64,000 bases of DNA from Chloroflexota bacterium (GCA_028874365.1 JAPPJZ010000008.1:62001-126000), one strand, 5' to 3'; numbered from the stretch's first letter, positions 8,761 through 16,988 are shown. The notes: generated by a model not told the origin, from the letters alone. Translations and numbers: made by a program.

Positions 8761-9231
8761 CTACTCCCCCGTGTGCCGAGACTGGAAGTGGGTCACAGTC
8801 CGTCGGACTCTCGCAACCTCGACTTCATCCTGGTTGGTGTACACCCATTCGTGGTGGATGAAAAGCGAGTGACCGACCCGGCCGCCGATCCGCTCCTGGA
8901 TCTCTGCAAGGCGCGGAACGATGGTCAGCTTGTCTCCGAGATGGATGTCGGCCTTGACCTCCCAGGCGTCCGCCGCCATTAGGGCGCGCTCCGGGGCGTC
9001 CGGGACATCAAGTTGGCGCTGCGAAGTACTGGTCGTGAGTAGCGCGTAGGTCGGAATGGGATATGAGGCGTCGCCAGCCTCGACTGCAGACAGCAATTCC
9101 TCGTCGTCTTCGTCCAGGGCGCGCATCAATCGCAGCACGAGCTCCTTGTCGACCGTGACCTCGCGCGCTTCGCCTTCCCGGCCGATCGCAGCTTCCATCG
9201 CCGGCGTGATCAGACTCTCGTCATCGCTCAT
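8761..9231 (-). CDS. FAS1-like dehydratase (N-terminal MaoC-type hotdog) domain protein
   Basis: A 156-residue protein of the N-terminal MaoC/FAS1-like dehydratase type: LITPAMEAAIGREGEAREVTVDKELVLRLMRALDEDD, PIPTYALLTT, ADAWEVKADIHLGDKLTIVPRLAEIQERIGGRVGHSLFIHHEWVYTNQDEVEVARVRRTVTHF. In characterised systems (for example mycobacterial HadABC) such a subunit pairs with a catalytic MaoC hotdog. Here the two hotdogs downstream lack the usual catalytic pair, which makes the set unusual. It is the first gene of a three-gene minus-strand operon, preceded by an 82-base gap. Confidence 0.78.
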   Translation of the reverse strand: MSDDESLITPAMEAAIGREGEAREVTVDKELVLRLMRALDEDDEELLSAVEAGDASYPIPTYALLTTSTSQRQLDVPDAPERALMAADAWEVKADIHLGDKLTIVPRLAEIQERIGGRVGHSLFIHHEWVYTNQDEVEVARVRRTVTHFQSRHTGE

Positions 9232-9313
9232 GGTTGACTCTCTTCACGGGCCTGAGCGGCCAATGCGAACTGACTCAAGTATCGCGCTGGGACGGCTCAA
9301 GCGCTATGGATTG

Positions 9314-9775
9314 CTAGTGGTCTCCGCCGAGGAAGCTATCAAGATCTTCGCAGTGCTCGGCGTAGTGATGGGTCACCACGCCTTCGACCATCCGATTGAT
9401 CGTCTTGCCCTCGCCGAATCGTCCCGCATCGACCTCGCCCACCGCGGCGGTGAACTGTTCGTGTCCGTCCTCAAACGCGGCGCGCGCTTCCTCGTAACTC
9501 TGTTCGCCGCGCTCGGCGACGAAGCCCGGGTTCCAGTCCTGAGGATCGGAGTAGTCCACGCCTTCCGGGGTCGGGCGCTGCCCCGCGTTCATCCGTTCGA
9601 CGGCGGTGGTCATTTCGGTCAGCCAGCCGTGCATGTGCTGCAGCATCTGCGCGACCGACCACTCGCCGATCGCGCCTTCCCACGAGCCGTGAGCCTCGTC
9701 GATGCGGTTGAGGCGCTCGTCCAGCGACGCTTTCGCCGCTGCCATCTCATGCAATGTCGAGGTCTGGTCTGTCAT
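9314..9775 (-). CDS. DinB/ClbS-like four-helix bundle protein
   Basis: A 153-residue protein. A GTG at 9781 is in frame, but ATG 9775 has a good ribosome binding site (GGAGAGAGG, six-base spacing) and is preferred. The sequence reads as a helical bundle of the DinB/ClbS-like superfamily: ERLNRIDEAHGSWEGAIGEWSVAQMLQHMHGWLTEMTTAVERM, then EEARAAFEDGHEQFTAAVGE and TINRMVEGVVTHHYAEHCEDLDSFL. Histidines HMH and HHYAEH are placed to form the metal site of this superfamily, whose members include thiol-dependent transferases and nucleases. The specific reaction is unknown. It lies between the hydrolase gene and the hotdog operon on the same strand. Confidence 0.7.
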   Translation of the reverse strand: MTDQTSTLHEMAAAKASLDERLNRIDEAHGSWEGAIGEWSVAQMLQHMHGWLTEMTTAVERMNAGQRPTPEGVDYSDPQDWNPGFVAERGEQSYEEARAAFEDGHEQFTAAVGEVDAGRFGEGKTINRMVEGVVTHHYAEHCEDLDSFLGGDH

Positions 9776-9809
9776 CCGCACCCTCTCTCCGTAGATTCCT
9801 GTGCTGTGC

Positions 9810-10565
9810 TCAGTTTGGAAGAATCAGACCACCGGGTGTGCGTCGTTCGCCGGGCTGCAGACCGCGCTGCTGCAGGGTCTGCAGGATGAACGGATTCTGC
9901 GCGCGTTCCGCGCCCAGCGTGGTCTGGTCCATGTGTCCGGGAAGCACAATCGTTTCGTCGGGCAGCATCAGCAGCTTGTCGACGATCGATGACATTTCCT
10001 GGTTGTAGTCGCCGCCGGGCAGGTCGGTGCGACCGATGCTTTGCTTGAACAGCGTGTCGCCGGAGAAGAGCACGCCGTGACCGTAGAAGCAGACCGATCC
10101 GGCGGTGTGACCCGGCGTGTGAATCACTTGCAGTTCAACGCCGTCGACTTCGACTTTCTGTTCGTCATCGATGTAGTGGTCCGGATCCGGGGGCTGTTCC
10201 ACCTGCATGCCGAATCGCGCCGCCGACTCGGCCGCGCCCTGCAAGATGTCCAGATCGGCTTCGTGCAGCAGGAAGGTCGCGTTGTCGTCGGACTGCACTC
10301 CGCGCACGCCCAACACATGGTCGAGATGCGCGTGCGAGTTGGCGATCAGCTTGATCGTGACGCCCATCTCGGAGGCCATGTGCAAAATGTCGTCGGCCTG
10401 CTCACCGGGATCGATGCAGATCGCCTCGCCGGTGCGGCGGTTGCCGATCACCCAGCAGTTTTCCTGGAACGCGCCAACGATCAGGCCGCGAACTTCGATC
10501 TCGTTGACGAACGGCTCACCGGAGTCATCGTGGTCGTGGTCATGGCCAATGTCCTGATCGGCCAT
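9810..10565 (-). CDS. Metallo-beta-lactamase-fold hydrolase, glyoxalase II-like (YcbL type)
   Basis: A 251-residue protein from ATG 10565, two bases after the PAC2 gene stop; a longer upstream frame overlaps the PAC2 gene and is rejected. Motifs: GAFQENCWVIG and CIDPG at the N-terminal strand pair, SHAHLDH (about 75-81, HxHxDH), HTPGHTAGSVCFYG, FSGDTLF and VLPGHMDQTT. These are the metal ligands of the glyoxalase II/YcbL hydrolase branch, which cleave S-acyl-thiol adducts or related thioesters in the cytosol. A His/Asp-rich stretch (GHDHDHDDSG) near residue 6 is unusual and could bind metal. It is probably translationally coupled to the PAC2 gene. Confidence 0.88.
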   Translation of the reverse strand: MADQDIGHDHDHDDSGEPFVNEIEVRGLIVGAFQENCWVIGNRRTGEAICIDPGEQADDILHMASEMGVTIKLIANSHAHLDHVLGVRGVQSDDNATFLLHEADLDILQGAAESAARFGMQVEQPPDPDHYIDDEQKVEVDGVELQVIHTPGHTAGSVCFYGHGVLFSGDTLFKQSIGRTDLPGGDYNQEMSSIVDKLLMLPDETIVLPGHMDQTTLGAERAQNPFILQTLQQRGLQPGERRTPGGLILPN

Positions 10566-10566
10566 C

Positions 10567-11463
10567 TCAGTTGGACTCGTCTCCGCGCAGGAGTCGGTTG
10601 ACGGCCTCCATGATGTCGTCGCTATCGAGTGGCTCCGCTGCCTCGTCGTCCTGAGTTGCTTCGTCGTCGGACTGCGCCTCAAGATTGCGAATGTAGTCGC
10701 GGATGTCGGGTTTGTCCTCCAGCGCGGTGTCGATCTGGGCTCGATAGCGCTCCTGTGCGCCGTCGAGGTGACGCAGGTCGAGATCCAGGCTGAAGACCCT
10801 GTCCAGCTCGGTCAGCAAGGCCTTCGTTGCGCCGGGGTTGTGTCTCGAGGTCACGTAGTGAGGAACCGACGCCCAGAATCCCATGTGCGGCACCTGGGCG
10901 ATCCGACAGGCGTCGCCAATCGATCCGACGATTCCTGTGGGCCCCTCATAGCGCGACGCCTGGAACCCGAACTGCTTCTGGCGCTCGGGATTGGACGAGC
11001 CGCCCGAGACCTTGGTTGGCCGGGTATGGGCCACGTCGGCCAGCAGCGCGCCGAGCGTCACGACCTCTTCCACCTGGGCCATCTCGGCGACGTGCAGCAC
11101 CGCCCGGCAGTATCGCCGCCAGCGCAGGTCCGGCTCGGTACCCAGCCCCAGAATGAGGTCATGTTCCGCCTCGGGCCGGCGGAGAATCGTGAACTCGGTC
11201 GCCGGCCAGACGACCTCGCGCCGAGCATTGTCGCCGTCGATCCACTTCACGGTGGGGCGACGCTCGGTGAAGACGAAGAACTCGTCCGGGTCGAGCGACG
11301 CAATCGGCGCGCTGGGGTCCAGGTTGCGCAGGAACTTGATCGCGTCAGTGGCGGCTTCGGCGGCGTCGTTCCAACCGAAGAAGGCAAGAAGCAAGATCGG
11401 GCGGCGCAGGTCGTCGGGCAAGCCGTCGATCGTAAGCGCGTCGTCGATGCGTTCGTTGCTCAT
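10567..11463 (-). CDS. PAC2 family protein
   Basis: A 298-residue protein with the PAC2 (proteasome assembly chaperone 2-like) pattern: RRPILLLAFFGWNDAAEAATDAIKFL, TILRRPEAEHDLILGLGTEPDLRWRRY, EVVTLGALLADVAHTRPTKVSGGSS, YEGPTGIVGSIGDACRIAQVPHMGFWASVPHYV. An acidic, probably disordered C-terminal tail follows (DDEATQDDEAAEPLDSDD). Bacterial PAC2 proteins are common in actinobacteria and Chloroflexota; their function is poorly known, and no proteasome gene is in this window. It is the first gene of a two-gene operon with the downstream hydrolase. A 560-base intergenic region containing a 10-bp repeat array lies upstream. Confidence 0.87.
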   Translation of the reverse strand: MSNERIDDALTIDGLPDDLRRPILLLAFFGWNDAAEAATDAIKFLRNLDPSAPIASLDPDEFFVFTERRPTVKWIDGDNARREVVWPATEFTILRRPEAEHDLILGLGTEPDLRWRRYCRAVLHVAEMAQVEEVVTLGALLADVAHTRPTKVSGGSSNPERQKQFGFQASRYEGPTGIVGSIGDACRIAQVPHMGFWASVPHYVTSRHNPGATKALLTELDRVFSLDLDLRHLDGAQERYRAQIDTALEDKPDIRDYIRNLEAQSDDEATQDDEAAEPLDSDDIMEAVNRLLRGDESN

Positions 11464-12027
11464 GTCGTGAGGGTAGCCCCTGGAGGCTGAGCAGGGCAGT
11501 CAAACAGGATCCGCTTGCGCCGCCGAATGGAGAGGATGCGCGCTCGTGTCATCTGAACGGTCGAACATTGGTGGGTTTCAGGTTCTCGGTGGACTTTTTT
11601 CCGGGCGAGATAGCGGGAGATCTGGGCACGATCTCCCGTAAAGCACTGGAGATCGTCGAGATCGGGGTTTCAGCATTTTTCAGGTTCTTTCAGGATTGTT
11701 CGGTTCCGGTCTGTTCGGCTCTGTTCGGCTCTGTTCGACCTTGTTCGACTCTGCTCGATCCTGGTTCGGATCGTTTCACTGGGATTTGAGCGTCGACATC
11801 GCGATCGCGGGAGGTTGAGATGGTCATGGACCGCGACTCCGAGCACTGGTAAAGAACTGATGCTCTGAGTTTATCCGATAATCGGTTCGGTGGGAGACGC
11901 GTTCTGTATACAGGCGTACCGACGGACTTCCGGCTGGCGATTCCGCCGCCAGAGCCGCGCAATCTGCTCTGGAGCGCGAAGCAGCGGGAGCCAGAAGCAG
12001 CAATAGTGCCGGCTGCGCGACCGGACT
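11464..12027. other. Long intergenic region with hairpin, palindromes and a repeat array
   Basis: No convincing gene was seen on either strand in this 560-base gap; open frames here have no family resemblance. It holds a perfect 8-bp hairpin, CGGGAGAT (11614-11621) with ATCTCCCG (11631-11638), the 10-bp-period array described separately, and two short palindromes, CCGATAATCGG (11875-11885) and CTGTATACAG (11904-11913), the latter like a GntR-type operator half-site pair. It contains the likely promoter of the minus-strand PAC2 operon. Confidence 0.5.
11698..11770. repeat. Imperfect tandem repeat array with 10-bp period (TGTTCG core)
   Basis: At least six consecutive units share TTCG at the same place every 10 bases: CTGTTCGGCT occurs twice exactly (11711-11720 and 11721-11730), then CTGTTCGACC, TTGTTCGACT, CTGCTCGATC and CTGGTTCGGA, with decayed units on both sides. 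The period is not a multiple of three, so it does not reflect coding. The core falls on the same helical face in each unit. A protein-binding array or slippage-derived satellite are both possible. Confidence 0.75.
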
Positions 12028-12987
12028 TCAGAGTTCCACGGCGCCGTATTTCTCGCGTAGTGCGGGGACGACTTCGGTGATGTAGGCCTGCAGCGCCTCT
12101 TCGCTCCAAGGGGCTCTCAGGGCCACGTTGACCCCGGCCGCGCCGGCGTCGCAATACATCGAGACGCGGTCGACGGCGTCGTCGGGCGTGCCCTGGAGCG
12201 CGCCTTCCGAGACTCGGTCGGCCTGGTCGCCCCATTGCTCAACCAACTTCTGGCGGGCGATCTCGGCCTCGGCCTGGGTCGGGCTGAGATTGAACTGCAG
12301 GTTGACCGTGCGGTCGATGGTTGCCGGGTCGCGGCCTTGCTCGTCGCAGCGCACATCGAGCACGCCGGAGAGCCGGGCAAATTCCTCCGGACCGATGTAG
12401 GGCACGTTCCAGCCGTCGGCGTACTGGGCGGCCATGCGCAACGTCTTGCGCTCGCCGCGCCCACCAATCCAGAGCGGCACGTGCTCCTGGACCGGTCGCG
12501 GCTCGTTGGTGGCGTTGAGCGCGTTGTAGTGGACGCCCTCAAACGTGGTCCGCTCCTGCGAAAGCATGCCCTTGATGATCTGTGTGCCTTCCTCAAGCAT
12601 CTCGAAGCGCGTCTTCAGGCTGGGCCAGCCGTAGCCGAACCCTTCAAACTCCATCTGGTGCCAGCCGGCGCCGAGCCCGGGTTCGATCCGGCCGTTGGAG
12701 ATGTGGTCCAGTGTCATCAGCGATTTGGCCAGGTAGGCGGGATTGCGGTAGGGCACGCAGAAGACGAGGCAACCGATGCGCACGCGCTCGGTCTCGGCGG
12801 CGATCGTGGCCATGCAGGTCAGCGACTCGAAGTGCGGCGAGGTCCCGTCAACCGGCGGCGCCTCGTAGAAGTGGTCCCAGACCGAGACCCAATCCATCCC
12901 CTGCTCGTCGATCCAGCGCCAGAGGCGGCGCAGATCGCCCATCGTGACATTTTGCTGGCCTGTGTGAACGCCAAACGATACGGCCAT
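12028..12987 (-). CDS. Luciferase-like (LLM) flavin/F420-dependent oxidoreductase
   Basis: A 319-residue TIM-barrel protein of the bacterial luciferase-like superfamily. Typical elements are FGVHTGQQNVTMGDLRRLWRWIDEQGMDWVSVWDHF, the second strand AAETERVRIGCLVFCVPYRNPAYLAKSLMTLDHISNGRIEPGLGAGWHQ, and VPLWIGGRGERKTLRMAAQYADGWN. Members use FMNH2 with oxygen or F420 to oxidise or reduce small organic substrates; cofactor and substrate cannot be read from sequence. It is one of five members in this window. It lies 69 bases after the HhH-GPD gene and is probably the last gene of the long minus-strand run from the cupin at 17.9 kb. Confidence 0.88.
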   Translation of the reverse strand: MAVSFGVHTGQQNVTMGDLRRLWRWIDEQGMDWVSVWDHFYEAPPVDGTSPHFESLTCMATIAAETERVRIGCLVFCVPYRNPAYLAKSLMTLDHISNGRIEPGLGAGWHQMEFEGFGYGWPSLKTRFEMLEEGTQIIKGMLSQERTTFEGVHYNALNATNEPRPVQEHVPLWIGGRGERKTLRMAAQYADGWNVPYIGPEEFARLSGVLDVRCDEQGRDPATIDRTVNLQFNLSPTQAEAEIARQKLVEQWGDQADRVSEGALQGTPDDAVDRVSMYCDAGAAGVNVALRAPWSEEALQAYITEVVPALREKYGAVEL

Positions 12988-13056
12988 CGGAAACCACTCT
13001 CGTTGAACGCAGCGATTGCCGCTGCATACGCAGTGAGTGGAGGATAACGTTCGGAC

Positions 13057-13584
13057 TCAGTCGGGCAGCTCGACGGGGATCACGTCGCGCCAGCCGGGAA
13101 TGTCCATGCCGTAGTAGCGGGCGAGGAGCAGGATCGCGATCTTCTGCTTCGCCGGCCCGACGCCGGGCACTCCTCCGAGACGCTTCATGATCGTCTTGGC
13201 GTCGGGCTGGTTGTCCCAGATGTTGTCGGCGCTGTTGTCGTACTCGTCGCGCACGGTCGCACAGGCGGCCTGGACGCGCTTGCCCATCGAGGCCGGGAAG
13301 CGGTGTATTGCCGGCTTTTCTCGGAAGATGGTCAGGAACTCGTCCTCGTCCATCTCGGCGATCTGCGCCGGGTCGAGGTGGCCCAGCCGTTGCTTGAGAT
13401 CGCGCGGGCCGCTGAACGCCTTGGTCGTCGTGATCTGCTGATCCAGCACGATCGCTATCAGCAGCGCGTTTGGGTCGTTGGCGAGCAGCTCGTTGGCGTC
13501 GTCGTCGCTGGTGAACTTGATCACCGGCGTGCCGGCGTCTGTGAACTCCGGGGCGAGGTCGATGTACATCTCAGGGTTGCCCAT
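13057..13584 (-). CDS. HhH-GPD-type DNA repair-like protein
   Basis: A 175-residue protein. Residues about 35-60 (NDPNALLIAIVLDQQITTTKAF) match the first helix of the HhH-GPD fold, and LGGVPGVGPAKQKIAILLLARYYGMDIPGW (about 136-165) is the helix-hairpin-helix that binds the DNA backbone. Canonical glycosylases follow the hairpin with PVDTH, whose Asp is catalytic; here the sequence is IPGWRDV, so the standard aspartate is not in place, as in a short actinobacterial-type HhH-GPD subfamily of unknown activity. There are no Fe-S cysteines. It may recognise damaged bases or be a structural homologue. It lies 32 bases downstream of the glutamate dehydrogenase gene. Confidence 0.78.
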   Translation of the reverse strand: MGNPEMYIDLAPEFTDAGTPVIKFTSDDDANELLANDPNALLIAIVLDQQITTTKAFSGPRDLKQRLGHLDPAQIAEMDEDEFLTIFREKPAIHRFPASMGKRVQAACATVRDEYDNSADNIWDNQPDAKTIMKRLGGVPGVGPAKQKIAILLLARYYGMDIPGWRDVIPVELPD

Positions 13585-13616
13585 GTCGTAACTCCTTCAC
13601 TGCTGAGGCTATCCCC

Positions 13617-15014
13617 TCAGGGGAATAGACCCAGTTCCAGGTAGCTCTGCGCGACTAACTCCAACGAATAGAGATACGCAGCCGTGCGCAGATCGGGCAG
13701 ATTCCGCTCGCTGCGCAGCTCGGAGATGCGCTGATACGACTCGCCCATGGTCTTGGCCAGCGAGTTGTGCACGATGTCGATTTCCGTTGGGCCGCGCTCG
13801 AGCATGGCCCGTTCCTGTAGCGGCACGGCGCTGCCCGTGATCGCCTGCATCGTGTCGAGGATGCGGCGATTCTGCATGTCGGCCGTGCCGGTCAGCATCC
13901 GGTCGAACGAGACGTGAGACAGATTCTTGATCCATTCGAAGTAGGAGACCGTCACCCCGCCGGCGTTGAGGTAGAGATCGGGAATCAAGGTGATGCCCCG
14001 CTCTCGCAGGATGCGGTCTGCATCCGGCGTGGTCGGCGCATTGGCCGCCTCGGCGATGATCCCGGCGCGGATGCGGTTGGCGTTGTCGGCAGTGATTTGA
14101 TGCTCCAGCGCGGCGGGGACGAGGATGTCGCACGATTGCTCCAGCGTCTCCAGCGAGTTGGCGAAGACCTGTCCGGCCGGGAAGTTGGCGATCCCGCCCT
14201 GCTCCCAGCGATGTCGGGCGATCGCTTCCATGTCCAGCCCGTTCGGGTCGTAGAGGCCCGCGTCATGCTCGGCGATCCCGACGATCCGCGCGCCGTGGTC
14301 CGACAGTTCCCGCGCGGCGTGATAGCCGACATTGCCAAGACCCTGCACGATCACCCGCTTGCCGTCCAGCCCGGGCGCGAGGTCATGTCCCGCCTTGGGG
14401 TCGGCCAGGCAGTTGATGATCCCGTGAAACACGCCCAACCCTGTCGCCTCGCGCCGGCCGGGAATTCCGTGCAATGAGAGCGGCTTGCCCGTCACGCAGG
14501 CAAAGTGGTTGATCTCGTGCGGGTTCAGCGTGCGATACGTGTCGGCAATCCAGGCCATCTCCCGCGCGCTCGTTCCGTAGTCGGGCGCCGGTACATCGAT
14601 CGCCGGTCCGATGAACTCGTGCCGATTGAGTTCAATCACCAGGCGCCGCGTGACCCGTTCGACGAACTCCGGCGAGCGTTGGTAGGGATCGATGCAGACG
14701 CCGCCCTTGGCGCCGCCGAAGGGGACATCGACGATCGCGCACTTGAATGTCATCAATGCGGCGAGGCCCTTGACCTCCTCGGCGTCGACCATGGTTGAGT
14801 AGCGGATTCCGCCCTTGGTCGGCAGGCGGTGATGGCTGTGCTGGGCTCGATAGGCCTCGATGACTTCGATCTCACCGTCGTCGTTCTCGACGGGGAAGGA
14901 CATCTGGTAGACGTTGTTGCAGGTCTTGACCTGCTCCAGCAGACGCGGATTCAACTCCGAATACTGGGCGGCCGCCTCGAAGTACTCGGTGAAGTCGTCG
15001 TAGAGGGTGGCCAT
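13617..15014 (-). CDS. gdhA: Glu/Leu/Phe/Val dehydrogenase (glutamate dehydrogenase type)
   Basis: A 465-residue protein. The N-terminal dimerisation/catalytic domain carries RAQHSHHRLPTKGGIRYS, the active-site lysine in DVPFGGAKGGV (about residue 104) and the PAPDYGT substrate-binding region. The Rossmann domain has VIVQGLGNVGYHAA (about 220-235) for NAD(P). Glu dehydrogenases interconvert glutamate with 2-oxoglutarate and ammonia, linking amino-acid catabolism to the TCA cycle. The C-terminal end RISELRSERNLPDLRTAAYLYSLE matches the GDH pattern better than leucine dehydrogenase. It starts 33 bases after the acyl-CoA dehydrogenase gene on the same strand. Confidence 0.92.
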   Translation of the reverse strand: MATLYDDFTEYFEAAAQYSELNPRLLEQVKTCNNVYQMSFPVENDDGEIEVIEAYRAQHSHHRLPTKGGIRYSTMVDAEEVKGLAALMTFKCAIVDVPFGGAKGGVCIDPYQRSPEFVERVTRRLVIELNRHEFIGPAIDVPAPDYGTSAREMAWIADTYRTLNPHEINHFACVTGKPLSLHGIPGRREATGLGVFHGIINCLADPKAGHDLAPGLDGKRVIVQGLGNVGYHAARELSDHGARIVGIAEHDAGLYDPNGLDMEAIARHRWEQGGIANFPAGQVFANSLETLEQSCDILVPAALEHQITADNANRIRAGIIAEAANAPTTPDADRILRERGITLIPDLYLNAGGVTVSYFEWIKNLSHVSFDRMLTGTADMQNRRILDTMQAITGSAVPLQERAMLERGPTEIDIVHNSLAKTMGESYQRISELRSERNLPDLRTAAYLYSLELVAQSYLELGLFP

Positions 15015-15046
15015 TCGGCGTCTCTCCGGCGAGTGGTCAGGCGCCC

Positions 15047-16216
15047 CTAGGCTCTTGGCAGTCCGAGACCGCGCGTAGCGATGATGCCGCGCTGGATCTC
15101 CGAGGAACCGCCTGCGATTGTGGCTGGAACCGAGGACATGTACTGCTCGGTGAACCAGCCCTTCATCTGGGCGTAGGGGTCGCCTTTGCGGACCTGGCCG
15201 TAGCTACCCATCGTGTTGATTCCGAAGCGGGCGAAGCGCTGCGACAGCTCGGAGGAGAACATCTTCGCCACCGACGCCTCATGGTTCGGGGCCAGACCAC
15301 CCTGCTGCATCGAGAGCACGCGTAAGGAGAGCATCCGCGAGACCTCGATGTTGATCGCGGTGTCGGCGACGCCGAGTTTCGCTTCCCGGGTCGTCGCCGG
15401 ACTCTCCCCCAGGTAGTCGATGAAGTCTTCGAAGTTGCGGCGCAAAGCGGCGCTGCCGGACAGGGCGCTGCGCTCGAAGTCCATTGTCGCCATGCCCACG
15501 TACCAGCCGCGATTCTCCTCGCCGACGCGGTTCTCGACGGGAACGCGCACATCCTCGAAGAAAACCTCGTTGAAGCCGTGCCCGCCGAGCATGTTGATCA
15601 GCGGCCGGACCGTGATGCCCGGCGTCTTCATGTCGACCAACAGGTAGGTGATGCCGCGATGCTTGGGCGCGTCGGGATCGGTCCGCACCAGCGCGAACAT
15701 CCAATCGGCGCGATGGGCGTTGGATGTCCAGATCTTCTGACCGTTGATCACATAGTCGTCGCCGTCCTTGACCGCGCGGGTCTGCAGCGAGGCGAGGTCG
15801 GAGCCGGAGCCGGGCTCGGAGTAGCCCTGGCACCACGACGCACGGGAGTTGACGATGTCGTCGAGAAATTGGCTCTTCTGACCGTCGGTGCCGTAGACGA
15901 GCAGCGTCGGACCGACGTAGCCGACCGAGATCAGGTCCGGTCCGGGAACGCGGTGGTAAGCCAGCTCCTCGTTGAATATCGCCTGCTCGGCGAAGGAGAG
16001 GCCCATGCCGCCGTGCTCAGTGGGCCAGGCGGGAGCGGTCCAGCCCTTCTCTGCCAGCTTGGTCCGGATGCCTTTCGAAAATTCCCAGGCCTCGTCCGAC
16101 CCCTCTTCATCGTTGGAGACATCGAGCCCGTTCCAGTCCTCGCCGAACTCGTCACGGATCCAGCCGCGAATCTCGTGGCGCCAGGCTTCCTGATCAGTGT
16201 TGAATTCAAAGTCCAT
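15047..16216 (-). CDS. Acyl-CoA dehydrogenase
   Basis: A 389-residue flavoprotein of the acyl-CoA dehydrogenase superfamily. The N-terminal helical domain includes KGWTAPAWPTEHGGMGLS; the middle strand domain has CQGYSEPGSGSDLASLQTRAVKDGDDYVINGQKIWTSNAHRADW, the FAD/acyl-CoA binding signature; the C-terminal helical domain has YAQMKGWFTEQYMSSVPATIAGGSSEIQRGIIATRGLGLP. FAD-dependent alpha,beta-desaturation of an acyl-CoA with electrons passed to ETF is the family reaction; substrate length is unknown. The WPTEHGG and SNAH sequences resemble the sterol/short-chain FadE-type branch. It is followed by the GDH gene and may belong to the same transcript as the sigma/anti-sigma genes upstream. Confidence 0.92.
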   Translation of the reverse strand: MDFEFNTDQEAWRHEIRGWIRDEFGEDWNGLDVSNDEEGSDEAWEFSKGIRTKLAEKGWTAPAWPTEHGGMGLSFAEQAIFNEELAYHRVPGPDLISVGYVGPTLLVYGTDGQKSQFLDDIVNSRASWCQGYSEPGSGSDLASLQTRAVKDGDDYVINGQKIWTSNAHRADWMFALVRTDPDAPKHRGITYLLVDMKTPGITVRPLINMLGGHGFNEVFFEDVRVPVENRVGEENRGWYVGMATMDFERSALSGSAALRRNFEDFIDYLGESPATTREAKLGVADTAINIEVSRMLSLRVLSMQQGGLAPNHEASVAKMFSSELSQRFARFGINTMGSYGQVRKGDPYAQMKGWFTEQYMSSVPATIAGGSSEIQRGIIATRGLGLPRA

Positions 16217-16279
16217 CGTGCGTCCTCGCTATTGGTCAGCTATCGGAGGCAGTGTACCTGCGGACCCGCAGATTCCACG

Positions 16280-16972
16280 CTATCGCCTCGAGAACTGATA
16301 GAGGATGTCATCGGACGACGGTGCGCCGTCCTGACGCCGGGACGGGTCGTCGCGCGAGACCACGAACCCGATCAGCTCGTCGCCCGATTCCAGCGTGTTC
16401 GGATCGATTGTGACCGCCGCTCGTCCGTCGGCGTCGCGTAGGAACGTGGGTCCCGGTTCCACCGCGCCCGACTCGCGTACGAGCCAGATCTGCCACGTCT
16501 CATCGCGCCCGAGCTCGGGCAGGCCCCAGAAGATCAGCGCGAACAGGCGCTCCTCGAACTTCGGCATCAGCACACCCGTGGTGCCATTCTCGTTCAGCGC
16601 GACCGCGCGACCAGAAATCGGTTCATCTGCCCGGAATGCAAGAACGCCAAAGACGACTGCCAGGGCGACGAGTCCAACGAGCACGATCCAGAGCGTGCCG
16701 CGTCTCGCAACCTGCAGCGTCCTTGGTGAGCGTACGGAGGGTGGGCGGGCCACCCGCGCACGTTGTATGAGTCGTTGTTCCAGCCGCGCTTCGACGGTGG
16801 CGTCATCGACGATCAGCGCGCCGCATGTGATCGCGGCCGCGGCATTCGGCCAGGAGACGCACCGGCTGCGCACGCGTGGATCAGAACGAACCAGCCGCTC
16901 GACCGCGTCTCGCTCTGTGTCGCCGAGCAAGCCGAGATAGTAGGCGCCGGTCGACTGCGTCGTTTCAGTCAT
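16280..16972 (-). CDS. Anti-sigma factor, RskA-like
   Basis: A 230-residue single-pass membrane protein. The cytoplasmic N-terminal part (about 1-90) has TGAYYLGLLGDTERDAVERLVRSDPRVRSRC, like the sigma-binding domain of RskA-type regulators (YxLGxL...E...), though no zinc His/Cys motif is seen. A transmembrane helix lies at about 93-113 (GTLWIVLVGLVALAVVFGVLAF). The extracytoplasmic RskA domain follows, with WQIWLVRESGAVEPGPTFLRDADGRAAVTI. Such proteins hold an ECF sigma factor at the membrane until regulated proteolysis. The sigma-factor gene ends 16 bases before this start, which supports the pairing. Confidence 0.85.
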   Translation of the reverse strand: MTETTQSTGAYYLGLLGDTERDAVERLVRSDPRVRSRCVSWPNAAAAITCGALIVDDATVEARLEQRLIQRARVARPPSVRSPRTLQVARRGTLWIVLVGLVALAVVFGVLAFRADEPISGRAVALNENGTTGVLMPKFEERLFALIFWGLPELGRDETWQIWLVRESGAVEPGPTFLRDADGRAAVTIDPNTLESGDELIGFVVSRDDPSRRQDGAPSSDDILYQFSRR

Positions 16973-16988
16973 TGCCTTGCGCCGTGCT

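Noticed and set aside
10566-10682. N-terminal extension of the glyoxalase II-like hydrolase
   Set aside because: It overlaps the PAC2 gene in another frame; ATG 10565 directly after the PAC2 stop gives the normal family N-terminus.
11595-11638. Intrinsic terminator formed by a T-run and the 11614-11638 hairpin
   Set aside because: The T-run precedes the hairpin on the plus strand, and on the minus strand the sequence after the hairpin is A-rich, so the order is wrong in both directions.
11698-11770. CRISPR array
   Set aside because: Units are only 10 bases with no spacers and no cas genes are in the window.
11690-12235. A 181-codon minus-strand open frame overlapping the end of the LLM gene
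   Set aside because: It overlaps a conserved gene in another frame and its C-terminal part is simply the repeat array translated.
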